DNA of 64,000 nt from Dyadobacter sp. Its GTDB lineage: Bacteria; Bacteroidota; Bacteroidia; Cytophagales; Spirosomataceae. Below, one piece after another: positions 27,660 to 35,818 of this stretch. Location of the stretch: positions 248,001-312,000 of the forward strand of contig NZ_JAGIAS010000002.1 in assembly GCF_017744695.1 (NCBI RefSeq). Direction: 5' to 3'. Numbering within the stretch: the stretch's first letter is position 1; each line of letters begins with the position of its first letter. A model generated the notes under the pieces. That model made no database searches and had not been told where the DNA came from. It was given only the letters and a program-made list of their open reading frames with translations. The position numbers were made by a program, and so were the translations under genes.

Positions 27660-28142
27660 ATGGCACGAAATTCAGAAACCATCGAAATCCTGAACGACCT
27701 GATCCTGATCAACAACGACCGGATTGCCGGATATGAAAAAGCCGAAGCCGAAGCGGGCGAGCTCGAAAATGATCTGCGGGCGATGTTCAACAGCCTCGCC
27801 GGGGAAAGCCGCACCCACGTACGCGACCTGAAATCACGCATAATGCAACTAGGTGGTGAGCCCGCCACAGGTACTCTGCTGTCGGGCAAATTGTACCGTA
27901 TCTGGATGGATATCCGGGCTACGTTCACTTCCGATAACCGCCGGGCCGTTCTCGAAAACGCCGAAGCAGGCGAAGATGCAGCCAAAAAAGCCTACGAGGA
28001 AGCATTGCAATCCAACGAGCTTCCCGCCGAAATCTACCAGCTGGTCCAACACCAATACAATGCCGTCCAGGCTGCCCACAACAACATCAAAACCGAACGC
28101 GACCGCCAGCGCGACGTTTCGAAATACCCACTGACAACCTAA
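27660..28142 (+). CDS. PA2169/DUF2383-family four-helix-bundle protein
   Basis: 160 residues, helical, starting with the family pattern ETIEILNDLILINNDRIAGYEKA and containing GEPATGTLLSGKLYRIWMD. Members are ferritin-like four-helix proteins often linked to stress; no enzymatic role is established. It starts 53 bases after the preceding gene and is closed by a terminator. The DUF2383 call rests on pattern recognition only. Confidence 0.82.
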   Translation: MARNSETIEILNDLILINNDRIAGYEKAEAEAGELENDLRAMFNSLAGESRTHVRDLKSRIMQLGGEPATGTLLSGKLYRIWMDIRATFTSDNRRAVLENAEAGEDAAKKAYEEALQSNELPAEIYQLVQHQYNAVQAAHNNIKTERDRQRDVSKYPLTT

Positions 28143-28146
28143 TGAG

Positions 28147-28166
28147 GCCCCGAAAGGGGCTTTTTT
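28147..28166 (+). terminator. Intrinsic terminator after the PA2169-family gene
   Basis: A GCCCC/GGGGC stem (28147-28151 with 28156-28160), a 4-base loop and six T directly after. Confidence 0.8.
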
Positions 28167-28280
28167 ATTTACAGATGATCAATCAGTTAAACATATTTTC
28201 CACTTTTTTTCTAAATTCCTGTAACCTTTCCCACTCCCCGGAGTTACCACATCAAAATCACGAAAACAAAGCGCAGAGCC

Positions 28281-28832
28281 TTGAATACCCTAACCGACAA
28301 CTCGCTGATGCTCCGGGTCAAAACCGGGGACCTGGATAAGATGGGCTTGCTCTTCGAACGGTACAACCGGCCGCTTTTCGGTTTCTTTTACCACATGACA
28401 CACAAGGCCGACCTCAGTGAAGACCTTGTCCAGAATGTATTTTACAGAATGCTTAAATACAGGCACACTTTTACCGGCGACGGAGAGTTCCGAACATGGA
28501 TGTACCACCTGGCCAGAAATGTGCTCAACGATTCGGTGAAGCAAAACAGGTCGTTCAATTTTTACGATGTGAACGAGGTCGCCGACCGGATCGGAGGTGG
28601 CGCACTGGCCGACGAGGGCCTGGAACGGCAGCAGGACAATGAATTCCTGCACAAAGCCATGGGCGCACTAAGCCCCGAATACCGCGAAGTGCTGATATTA
28701 AGCAGATTCCAGGAAATGAAATACGACGAAATTGCCAAGGTGCTGAATATCAACGAAGGAACAGTGAAAGTTCGGGTCCACAGGGCATTGGGGGAATTGA
28801 AGAAAAGGTTTTTTACAAATGAAAGACGATAA
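28281..28832 (+). CDS. ECF-type RNA polymerase sigma factor
   Basis: 183 residues: region 2 (FERYNRPLFGFFYHMTHKADLSEDLVQNVF, GEFRTWMYHLARN in outline) and region 4 (LSPEYREVLILSRFQEMKYDEIAKVLNINEGTVKVRVHRAL in outline). The frame starts with TTG at 28281; the resulting N-terminus (NTLTDNSLMLRVKTGDLDKMG) matches the usual beginning of this sigma group, so TTG is preferred to the ATG nine codons on. Its last 14 bases overlap the anti-sigma gene, as is typical for a sigma/anti-sigma pair. Confidence 0.9.
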   Translation: MNTLTDNSLMLRVKTGDLDKMGLLFERYNRPLFGFFYHMTHKADLSEDLVQNVFYRMLKYRHTFTGDGEFRTWMYHLARNVLNDSVKQNRSFNFYDVNEVADRIGGGALADEGLERQQDNEFLHKAMGALSPEYREVLILSRFQEMKYDEIAKVLNINEGTVKVRVHRALGELKKRFFTNERR

Positions 28833-29658
28833 GAAAATGAACTGCGAATATACCAGAGGCAAGCTGACCGAATGGCTCAACAATAACCTCGAAAAAAGCG
28901 AGCAAATGGAGGTTAACCGGCATCTGGCCCAGTGCGAGAGCTGCCAGGAAGAGTTCGCTGCCGACAAGCAGATCTGGGATAGCATGGCGAAAATAAGGGT
29001 TCCGGAGCCGAAGGAAGCGATGCGCACCAATTTTTACACGATGCTCGACGAATTCAAAGAGGCGGAAAGAGCGGCGGCGCGGTTCTCGTTCCATAGTATG
29101 ATGGAAAGCATCCGGGAGTTTGTATTACCACAGTGGACGGTTCAGCTGGGATTCAGCCTGCTACTGGTCGGCTTGGGCTGGGTGATCGGCCACCGGACGA
29201 GCCGCAGCAAAGTCGATGCCGTCGCCTATCAGCAGCGGATCGAGACGCTGGCGAGCCAGGTGCAGGACATGAAGAGCACGATGATGCTTTCGCTGCTGGA
29301 AAACCCTTCGGCCACTGAGCGGCTTCGGGCAGTGGGGTACACCAGTGAGATCGCGCACGCCGACGATCGCGTCTTAGAAGCGCTGTTTGCCACTTTAAAC
29401 AACGACCCTAACGTGAATGTGCGGCTCGTGACGCTCGAAGCGCTCACGCAATATGCCGGTGACGCATCCGTGCGGGAAGGATTGGTCAAATCCCTCGCAT
29501 TACAGGATTCGCCGATGGTGCAGGTAGCGCTGGCGGATGTGATGGTGAAGTTGCAGGAAAAACGTTCGGTAAAAGCATTGAAAACATTGTTGCAAAAAGA
29601 AGACCTGAACGACCTCGTCAAAGTCAAGATCGAACAAACAATCAAAGACCTTTCATAA
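28819..29658 (+). CDS. Anti-sigma factor with zinc finger, one membrane helix and HEAT repeats
   Basis: 279 residues. The zinc-binding anti-sigma domain is N-terminal (Cys9 and H35-x3-C39-x2-C42), a single membrane helix lies near residues 100-118 (FSLLLVGLGWVIG), and the C-terminal about 110 residues are HEAT-like repeats (NVNVRLVTLEALTQYAG; SPMVQVALADVMVKLQEK). The zinc finger should hold the sigma factor and the C-terminal repeats should face the other side of the membrane and sense a partner. The membrane topology is inference. The overlap with the sigma gene fixes the pairing. Confidence 0.85.
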   Translation: MKDDKKMNCEYTRGKLTEWLNNNLEKSEQMEVNRHLAQCESCQEEFAADKQIWDSMAKIRVPEPKEAMRTNFYTMLDEFKEAERAAARFSFHSMMESIREFVLPQWTVQLGFSLLLVGLGWVIGHRTSRSKVDAVAYQQRIETLASQVQDMKSTMMLSLLENPSATERLRAVGYTSEIAHADDRVLEALFATLNNDPNVNVRLVTLEALTQYAGDASVREGLVKSLALQDSPMVQVALADVMVKLQEKRSVKALKTLLQKEDLNDLVKVKIEQTIKDLS

Positions 29659-29678
29659 ACTTAAATCAACTATTAGCC

Positions 29679-30545
29679 ATGAAGTATTTTGCAATCCCCC
29701 TGCTGGCGGGAGCAGTGCTCTGCTGTACCCAGGCCCCGGCGCAGAAGCTGGAACACAAAGAGCATGTCAGCAAAGAATTTACGATCAGCGCCGGTCAGGC
29801 CGCCAAAAATGTGCTGGCGATCTATAATATCAACGGGTTCATCAAAGTGGAAGGCTACAATGGTGACAAAGTAGTGCTTGAAATCGATAAAAAGATCAGG
29901 GCCAAAACACAGGAAGGGCTCGACGAAGGCAAAGCCGAATTCAAACTGGAAATCGAACAGGAAGCCGACAGCATTATCGCCTACATCGCCAACCCCTTCG
30001 ATTCGCGGCCTAACCATAGTCGCCGCAACTGGGACGGTCCGAAAATCCATTATGATTTCGAACTGGATTTCACCGTAAAAGTCCCCTACTCGCTCAATTT
30101 GCACGTGTCGACGGTAAATGGCGGCGATATCAACGTGAACGACGTAACCGGCTCGCTGGGCGTCCGCAATGTCAACGGGGCGATCAAAGTCGTCAATGCC
30201 AAAGGCGCCGCAACCATGCACACGATCAATGGCAATGTTGAAGTCAATTATGCCTCCCTGCCTTCCGGAGAGTCCGATTTCAAAACGCTCAACGGCGATG
30301 TCAAAATCAGCTACCCGGCCGCATTGGCTGTCGACTGCCAGTTCAAGACCTTCAACGGCGACTTTTACACCGATTTCCCCAATGTCGAAAGGCTTCCGGT
30401 AAGGGTTGTGAAAAATGCGGAAAACCGCGAAAACAAGACTGTCTACAAGCTGAGCACCGAAACGTTTATCCGCATCGGCAGCGGCGGTCCTACCTACAAA
30501 TTCGAAACATTCAATGGCAATATTTATCTTAAAAAACAATCATAG
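29679..30545 (+). CDS. Secreted DUF4097-type beta-helix protein (first copy)
   Basis: 288 residues with a signal peptide (cleavage near CTQAPAQ). The mature protein has short Gly/Asn-rich repeats in a parallel beta pattern (NVNGAIKVVNAKGAATMHTINGNVEVNY, in pieces NGDVKISYP, FNGDFYTDFP, FNGNIYLKK). This fits the DUF4097/adhesin-like beta-solenoid proteins. It is 20 bases after the anti-sigma gene and four bases before a paralogue, so it belongs to the sigma operon. Exported but function unknown. Confidence 0.82.
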   Translation: MKYFAIPLLAGAVLCCTQAPAQKLEHKEHVSKEFTISAGQAAKNVLAIYNINGFIKVEGYNGDKVVLEIDKKIRAKTQEGLDEGKAEFKLEIEQEADSIIAYIANPFDSRPNHSRRNWDGPKIHYDFELDFTVKVPYSLNLHVSTVNGGDINVNDVTGSLGVRNVNGAIKVVNAKGAATMHTINGNVEVNYASLPSGESDFKTLNGDVKISYPAALAVDCQFKTFNGDFYTDFPNVERLPVRVVKNAENRENKTVYKLSTETFIRIGSGGPTYKFETFNGNIYLKKQS

Positions 30546-30549
30546 CAAA

Positions 30550-31377
30550 ATGAAGACCCCGCGCATTCTAGCCCTCGCAGCGTTAACAGCATTTACCGCC
30601 ATTTCGGCGCCGTTGCTGGCCCAGGGCGACTTGAAAGAACAACTGACGATCCCCCTGAGCGACCCCGCCAAGCCCGGTACACTCAAAGTACACCTCATTA
30701 CCGGATCCATTCGCGTGACAGGGTACAGCGGCAACCAGGTGGTGATCGATGCGGTCACGAAACAACCGGAAAAGGCCGAAAAGCCTAAGGAAGTGGACGG
30801 CATGAAACGCATTTCCAGAAACGGCGGCCTCGACATTTCGGCCACCGAGGAAAAAAATGTCGTGAACGTGAGCTCGAAACTGTTCAATACGAAAATGGAG
30901 CTGAATATCAAGGTACCGATGAAATTCGCGCTGAATGTGGGTACTATCAACGACGGCGATATCCTGATCGAGAACGTGGATGGCGAGTTGGAAATCACGA
31001 ACGTAAACGGCGATATCCGCCTCACGAACGTCTCAGGCTCGGCTGTTGCCAACACGGTGAATGGTGTACTGAAAGCAAATTTCAAAACGCTGGATGCCAA
31101 ATCGCCGATGGCATTCTCCACGCTGAACGGCAACGTTGACATTACACTGCCGGCCACGGCCAAATTCGATATCAAGGCGAAATCCGATCGGGGCGAAATT
31201 TACAGCGACTTCGATGTAGACGTCGACAAAACGGTGCCCCAAGCGAACAAGACTTCCAAAGACGGCATGTACAAGGTCAGCATCGACGACTGGGTGAAAG
31301 GCAAAGTCAACGGCGGCGGCAGCGAGATCATGATGAAGAACATGAACGGAAATATTTACGTCAGAAAAGCGAAATGA
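30550..31377 (+). CDS. Secreted DUF4097-type beta-helix protein (second copy)
   Basis: 275 residues with a signal peptide (KTPRILALAALTAFTAISAP, then LLAQ). It has the same repeat style as the upstream gene (VDGELEITNVNGDIRLTNVSG, MNGNIYVRK at the end) and the same ending motif, so the two are a tandem duplication. The ATG at 30550 follows the previous stop by four bases; a longer frame from 30514 would overlap the upstream gene and add a non-signal leader. A strong terminator follows. Confidence 0.82.
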   Translation: MKTPRILALAALTAFTAISAPLLAQGDLKEQLTIPLSDPAKPGTLKVHLITGSIRVTGYSGNQVVIDAVTKQPEKAEKPKEVDGMKRISRNGGLDISATEEKNVVNVSSKLFNTKMELNIKVPMKFALNVGTINDGDILIENVDGELEITNVNGDIRLTNVSGSAVANTVNGVLKANFKTLDAKSPMAFSTLNGNVDITLPATAKFDIKAKSDRGEIYSDFDVDVDKTVPQANKTSKDGMYKVSIDDWVKGKVNGGGSEIMMKNMNGNIYVRKAK

Positions 31378-31398
31378 CATTTCCCGACCCTTGGCCCA

Positions 31399-31433
31399 CG
31401 CCTCTGGCAGATCGTCTGCCAGAGGCGTTTTTT
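31399..31433 (+). terminator. Strong terminator of the sigma/DUF4097 operon
   Basis: A perfect 13-bp stem (31399-31411 with 31415-31427), a 3-base loop and six T (31428-31433), placed 21 bases after the stop of the second DUF4097 gene. Confidence 0.9.
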
Positions 31434-31459
31434 ATGGGTATTTTGCGAGGTGGAGCTAC

Positions 31460-31894
31460 CTATTCAATTGTCGCCCCAAGCTCCGCGAGCATTTTTTGCA
31501 GATCGTCGAGTTTTCTTGTTTTCACCGAAGCCATAATCTGCAAGGTTGTCGCTTCTGCGGTGGCGATCGCTTCGTGGTAAACCTTCTTTCCTGCATTAGC
31601 CAGCTTCACATACGATACCCGCGCATCACGGCTGTTTGCCTCCCTTTTTACATACCCCAATTTCTCCAAAGGCGACAACATCCGGGTGATCCCGGAGGCC
31701 GTCAATCCCACCTTTTCGGCGACATCCGTACGCCTTAACTTCTCGTCCTCGGCATTCGCCAGATGATGCAAAATCATGAATTCATTCAGGCTTATTCCAT
31801 GATTCTGAAGCTTCGCATCGAAGCGTTTCGTGGTGATTGTCTGGATAATCGCAAGGTTTAAAAACAGCTTCAACTCCTGGGAAATGGTTGACAT
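31460..31894 (-). CDS. MarR-family transcriptional regulator
   Basis: 144 residues: helical dimerization ends around a winged helix (LRRTDVAEKVGLTASGITRMLSPLEKLGYVKREANSRDARVSY, read here in outline; recognition helix near 65-80). It converges on the DUF4097 operon. Inverted repeats upstream suggest self-regulation. No target gene is divergent from it, because the next gene to the right is on the same strand beyond a terminator. Confidence 0.9.
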   Translation of the reverse strand: MSTISQELKLFLNLAIIQTITTKRFDAKLQNHGISLNEFMILHHLANAEDEKLRRTDVAEKVGLTASGITRMLSPLEKLGYVKREANSRDARVSYVKLANAGKKVYHEAIATAEATTLQIMASVKTRKLDDLQKMLAELGATIE

Positions 31895-31896
31895 AA

Positions 31897-32047
31897 ACTT
31901 GAAATATATTTGATTTATAGTTGATATATACTTGAATAGTCAAGTATTACACAATAATACATTAGTCATAACACATTGACAAACAAACGGTTGATTATTT
32001 TAAACTGGAATACATTTGATACCTGTATTTGGTTGAATGTCAAATAC
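31897..32047. promoter_or_regulatory. Cluster of palindromes upstream of the MarR gene
   Basis: The perfect palindrome ACTTGA-ATAG-TCAAGT lies at 31930-31945, and a related ACTTGAAATATATTTGA at 31897-31913. Further up, GTATTTG (32025-32031) pairs with CAAATAC (32041-32047) across 9 bases. The shared TTGA/TCAA half-sites next to the marR start fit an autoregulated operator. With the repeats that follow, this makes up the 522-base gap between 31,894 and 32,417; no gene is seen in it. Confidence 0.55.
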
Positions 32048-32076
32048 ATGCCGTAGAACCGGCCAATGACTGACTC

Positions 32077-32252
32077 TTTGTTGTCGCGTACCTACGGCAC
32101 GCCCGGAACGCGCGGGGCGTTCGGAATGCTACCAGGATTACATGCCTAGCGGCATTTCAAGGTGACTACCAAAGTCGCGTAGCGACGTAACATCGGTAGC
32201 AATGAAGAATTGAGTTTGATGATCAAAATCCCGTCAGGGATGCAACAACAAT
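32077..32252. repeat. Two divergent copies of a paired-hairpin intergenic repeat
   Basis: Forward unit: hairpin 1 GTCGC-gta-GCGAC (32174-32186), then ATCGGTAGCAATG, a spacer, hairpin 2 ATCCC-gtca-GGGAT (32228-32241) and GCAACAACAA. Reverse unit: hairpin 1 ATGCC-tagc-GGCAT (32142-32155), the complement of CTGGTAGCAT, an imperfect hairpin 2 (32088-32100) and the complement of GCGACAACAAAG. The forward unit matches the reverse unit at 52.6-52.7 kb over about 100 bases. It has no coding potential. Confidence 0.7.
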
Positions 32253-32296
32253 GGCGACGGCTTAACTTATGTAGTCATACCTCAACGAACAATACA

Positions 32297-32362
32297 TGAC
32301 CACTCATGACTACACTTGACTATACCTGACTACACTTGACTACACTTGACCATACCTGACAC
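32297..32362. repeat. Tandem array of a 10-base unit (TGACTACACT)
   Basis: Six and a half head-to-tail copies of TGACYAYACY with small changes, in exact 10-base register. The period is close to one helical turn. It is not a CRISPR, as there are no spacers. Confidence 0.85.
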
Positions 32363-32363
32363 A

Positions 32364-32393
32364 AAAAAAGCCCGCGACACAAATGCCACGGGC
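32364..32393 (-). terminator. Terminator of the lipoprotein gene
   Basis: On the minus strand a GCCCG/CGGGC stem (32389-32393 with 32370-32374), with extra pairs inside, is followed by seven T, 24 bases after the lipoprotein stop codon. Confidence 0.75.
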
Positions 32394-32416
32394 TCAAAAT
32401 TCTGATAAAGTTTGGT

Positions 32417-33184
32417 TTAATTAGCTCTTGCCAATTGTACTTCCAAACGGATGTCTACATTGCGGTCGTTGCCATTGTAGCGTGAGTTATACCCGCCTGT
32501 GCCAATGCCTACTCCCATGCCGCCGCCCATTCCGATACCGCCGCCAAGGCCGATACCAATGCGCGGGCTGAATCCTGAATTGGACGACGATTGCCCATCG
32601 ACCTTAATGCTCATTCCCATCATCTCCGTCTCGCGTGCATTCACATTCATGAGCGCGAACGGGATCGCGATCTGCTCGGTCAATTCGCCGTCGCGATCCA
32701 TCGCGATGTGCGATTTGATACTGCCATCCGGACGCACGAGGTCGATCAAGTGCTGGCCGTCGCGATCCTTCCAAACGGCCTCCTTGTTGTAAGAATCAAG
32801 GAGCAATCCGAGGCCCAGGCTGTTGGGCATATCGGTCTCAACGCGGCGCAATGCCTTGCGGTCTTCTTTCATCACCACGGGGAATGTCAGCGCGTAAGCC
32901 TCTTTCTTTTGTCCGGCCGGGCTGAAAGCGATTTTCAGGCCGCTGCTCAATATGTTCTGGATCGTGTTGGGATCTTTCGTCTTGAGCGTAATGTACACGT
33001 ACTGGTCGTCGTTGATGATTCCGTATCTGAGGCGCGACCGCTGGTCCTGCTGGTCGGGTTTGATTTCATCTACATAGGAGAACGGCGCATTCCATTTGGA
33101 TGCATAAGGCATCGTTTTGGAGGAACTGCAACCGCCCAGGGCTAGTAACAGCAGCAATGACCAACTGTTTCTGATCGTTTTCAT
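32417..33184 (-). CDS. Lipoprotein with a glycine/methionine-rich tail
   Basis: 255 residues from the ATG that gives a clean lipoprotein signal (MKTIRNSWSLLLLLALGGC, lipobox ALGGC); a start five codons earlier is possible. The middle looks beta-rich. Residues about 205-235 are almost pure Gly, Ile and Met (GIGLGGGIGMGGG), then GYNSRYNG. No family recognised. Attachment to the inner face of the outer membrane or to the surface is possible. Confidence 0.75.
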   Translation of the reverse strand: MKTIRNSWSLLLLLALGGCSSSKTMPYASKWNAPFSYVDEIKPDQQDQRSRLRYGIINDDQYVYITLKTKDPNTIQNILSSGLKIAFSPAGQKKEAYALTFPVVMKEDRKALRRVETDMPNSLGLGLLLDSYNKEAVWKDRDGQHLIDLVRPDGSIKSHIAMDRDGELTEQIAIPFALMNVNARETEMMGMSIKVDGQSSSNSGFSPRIGIGLGGGIGMGGGMGVGIGTGGYNSRYNGNDRNVDIRLEVQLARAN

Positions 33185-33270
33185 TTGTTGTTTTATCAAT
33201 TAGAATTACTCTTTCTACAACGAAATCCGGCAATTAATCATTACGAAAAGTAGCCGCAAATCGTTGCACT

Positions 33271-35214
33271 TTAAAACCGGGACACGCTTGCAGGTGCGAT
33301 GGTTGAAAGCAGTAAGCCTATTTTCTGATGCAGTTTCTCCGGCTCGAACGGTTTTGAAAGCGTATCGTTCATCCCGGCTTCCAATGCTTGTGACACTTCT
33401 TCGGGCAATACCGTGGCCGAAAGCGAGAGGATCGGCGTTGTAATATGCAGCTCCTCGCGCGCTACGCGTGCCGCCTGGAAACCATCCATTTCGGGCATAC
33501 GTGTATCCATGATGATCAGGTCGAAAAACGCTTCGCGCAACTGGTCCACGGCTTCTTTTCCATTGCCCACGATCACCGCATTAAGCTGCCACGCTTTGAG
33601 GTATTTCTTTAAAAGCAATGCGTTTATCGGATTGTCCTCGGCTACCAGCACCTTCTTGCCATCGAAAGCCGGCAGGTTCTGGAACGAAACCGCCGGCTTG
33701 CCGTCGCCTGTCTTTTCGTTTGCGTCCGGAACGATCAGCGTAAAGAAAAACTGGCTACCCTGACGGAAACGGCTGTTCACTTCCAGCTCGCTGCCCATCA
33801 GGCGCACGAGTTTCTGTGAAATAGTCAGCCCGAGGCCGGTACCGCCGTATTGGTGCGAGGTATTCTCCGAAGCCTGGCCATATTCCGAAAAAATGTTGGA
33901 CAAATGCTCATCCGACATCCCGATGCCCGTATCCTCCACCGCGAAGCGAACCCTGTGCCCCGCCGGCGTTTCGGCCAGATGCTCCATTTTTAATGTCACA
34001 TTACCGGTTTCGGTGAACTTTAAGGCGTTGCCGGTCAGGTTCAGCAAGATCTGGTTCAGGCGCATGCCGTCCACGGTAACGGATTCGGGGATTTGCTTGC
34101 TGATTTCCAGACGAAGTTCCAGCTTCTTTTCGTCGGCCTTAAACTGCATTAAATCAACGATCTGCTTGCCCAGCACCCGCAGGTCCGTAGCCGTAGGAAT
34201 GATCGAGAATTTCCCTTCGTCGATTTTAGATATATCAAGAATGTCGTTCAGGATATTCAGCAGCGATCCGGACGACTGCCGGAGCATATTTACCAGCTCC
34301 TCCTGCGCGTCACTGAGATCGGTCGCCGACAACAGGTTTCCTAACCCGATAATGCCGTTCAGCGGCGTTCGGATCTCGTGGCTCATATTGGCGAGGAATG
34401 ATTCTTTCGTCTTACGTGCCTTCTCCGCTTGCGTTTGCGCGTCTATCAACGCCAGTTCATGCGCTTTTCGCTTCTCTACGTCGTGCAGGTTGACGAATAG
34501 CAACCGGTTTCTATACATAATCCGCAGTTCCAGCCAAACAGGTTGCCGCAGCCTTCCGTAGAACTGGTCTTCCACCACAATCGTCTCGCCCCCCACAAAA
34601 CTACGCTTCACAAGTACTTCGCGCAGGCCGGACCTCAACGGATCTACCAGCAAATCGAGCATGGATGTCCTGATCAGCGAAGCCGGCGAAATGCCCAGGA
34701 TAGTCTCCACCGACGGATTGATGGACAATATCGATCCCGTATCAGGCTCCACAGTTGCAATGATATCCGGCGAATTCAGAACGATCGTCGCGTAGTTTTC
34801 GAGCAGCTTGTTTTTCTCCCGTATTTCACGCTGGCTGCGCGCCAGTTTGATGAGCGAATCCACTTTCGCATTGGTGATATAAGGATCGAGCGGCTTGTAG
34901 AGGTAATCGATAGCGCCCGTTTTGAGGCCCCGCACGGCGTAGGTCGTTTCCTTTGAAATAGCCGTTACGAAAACGATCAGGATCTCCCGGGTTTTAGGGT
35001 TGGAAAAAAGCGTCTCGGCAAACTCGAAACCGTCCATTCCAGGCATTTGAACATCCACCAATGCCACGGCAATCTCGTTTTCCCACACCATCCGCAGCGC
35101 CTCATTGGGCGAGGTTGTGGCGTATATTTCGATGTCGTCCCGGTTCAGGATCGCTTTGAGTGAGATCAGGTTTTCCTCCCTGTCGTCCAGCAGCAAAAGT
35201 TTTGTATTATCCAT
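33271..35214 (-). CDS. Hybrid histidine kinase REC-PAS-HisKA-HATPase-REC
   Basis: 647 residues, cytosolic. N-terminal receiver (acceptor Asp near 52, LVDVQMPGMDGF), PAS domain (about 140-250, NSPDIIATVEPDTGSILSIN), dimerization His near 278 (NMSHEIRTPLNGI), ATPase with VEDTGIGMSDEH and GGTGLGLTIS, and a C-terminal receiver (Asp near 569, IIMDTRMPEMDG). It is the last gene of a run with CheB, CheR and a larger hybrid kinase, 19 bases after cheB. It probably takes a signal from the first receiver and passes it inside the protein. Confidence 0.92.
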   Translation of the reverse strand: MDNTKLLLLDDREENLISLKAILNRDDIEIYATTSPNEALRMVWENEIAVALVDVQMPGMDGFEFAETLFSNPKTREILIVFVTAISKETTYAVRGLKTGAIDYLYKPLDPYITNAKVDSLIKLARSQREIREKNKLLENYATIVLNSPDIIATVEPDTGSILSINPSVETILGISPASLIRTSMLDLLVDPLRSGLREVLVKRSFVGGETIVVEDQFYGRLRQPVWLELRIMYRNRLLFVNLHDVEKRKAHELALIDAQTQAEKARKTKESFLANMSHEIRTPLNGIIGLGNLLSATDLSDAQEELVNMLRQSSGSLLNILNDILDISKIDEGKFSIIPTATDLRVLGKQIVDLMQFKADEKKLELRLEISKQIPESVTVDGMRLNQILLNLTGNALKFTETGNVTLKMEHLAETPAGHRVRFAVEDTGIGMSDEHLSNIFSEYGQASENTSHQYGGTGLGLTISQKLVRLMGSELEVNSRFRQGSQFFFTLIVPDANEKTGDGKPAVSFQNLPAFDGKKVLVAEDNPINALLLKKYLKAWQLNAVIVGNGKEAVDQLREAFFDLIIMDTRMPEMDGFQAARVAREELHITTPILSLSATVLPEEVSQALEAGMNDTLSKPFEPEKLHQKIGLLLSTIAPASVSRF

Positions 35215-35233
35215 GGGGTTATTCGTTGAGTAG

Positions 35234-35818
35234 CTATTGAAGGATATCGTTGATTATCGAAAAAAGGTTTCCATCGACCATTACCTGATGCTTTTCATAG
35301 GCTAAAAGAGCCTGTTCCGGCATGCGCGGGGATTCCGCATCGGCCGGGTTCTGGACGTACGTCGGGAAGCCTCTTTCTGCCAATGCTTTCATTCCGAAAG
35401 CGCCGTCGGCACTGGAACCGGAAAACAGCATGGCCGCTTTCACGGGAATGCCCGAGACGGCGGCAGACAGAAAAGTAGCGTCAATGGAGGGCCGGGAAAA
35501 AAAATCCTTGTCGGTACGGTCGTAGTAAAACCGCTGATCGGGGCCTATCAGCAGGTGATAGTCGGGATAAGCAAAATAAATGGAATTAGCTTTGATCGGA
35601 TCCAGATGATAGGGCTCACTCATAGCTACATTCGTCTTGTTTTTAAATATTTCGGGCAAAACGGCTGTACTGGATTTACCACGATGCAACACAAAAATCA
35701 AGGCAAAAGACAACGGGTTTCTAACCAGCCGGATAATCTCCTCAAAGATCGCAAAGCTCCCTGACGACCCGCCGATCAGCACCAAACTCAATGCACCATT
35801 GTCCTTTGCCATACTCAT
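35234..35818 (-). CDS. cheB: CheB-type protein-glutamate methylesterase (catalytic domain only)
   Basis: 194 residues, only the methylesterase domain without the usual receiver. Ser of GGSSGS (about 18), His of VLHRG (about 44) and Asp of GSSADGAFG (about 138) give the catalytic triad. The ATG at 35818 overlaps the TGA of cheR by four bases, which fixes the start; a longer frame to 35911 would lie inside cheR. It should remove methyl esters, but no receptor to act on is encoded nearby. Confidence 0.88.
   Translation of the reverse strand: MSMAKDNGALSLVLIGGSSGSFAIFEEIIRLVRNPLSFALIFVLHRGKSSTAVLPEIFKNKTNVAMSEPYHLDPIKANSIYFAYPDYHLLIGPDQRFYYDRTDKDFFSRPSIDATFLSAAVSGIPVKAAMLFSGSSADGAFGMKALAERGFPTYVQNPADAESPRMPEQALLAYEKHQVMVDGNLFSIINDILQ

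Noticed and set aside
29673..30539. A 288-codon open frame antisense to the first DUF4097 gene
   Set aside because: It mirrors the real gene, has no signal or family pattern, and is explained by codon composition; the plus-strand protein has a signal peptide and repeats.
32297..32362. Possible CRISPR array
   Set aside because: The 10-base units are contiguous with no spacers and no cas genes are present.
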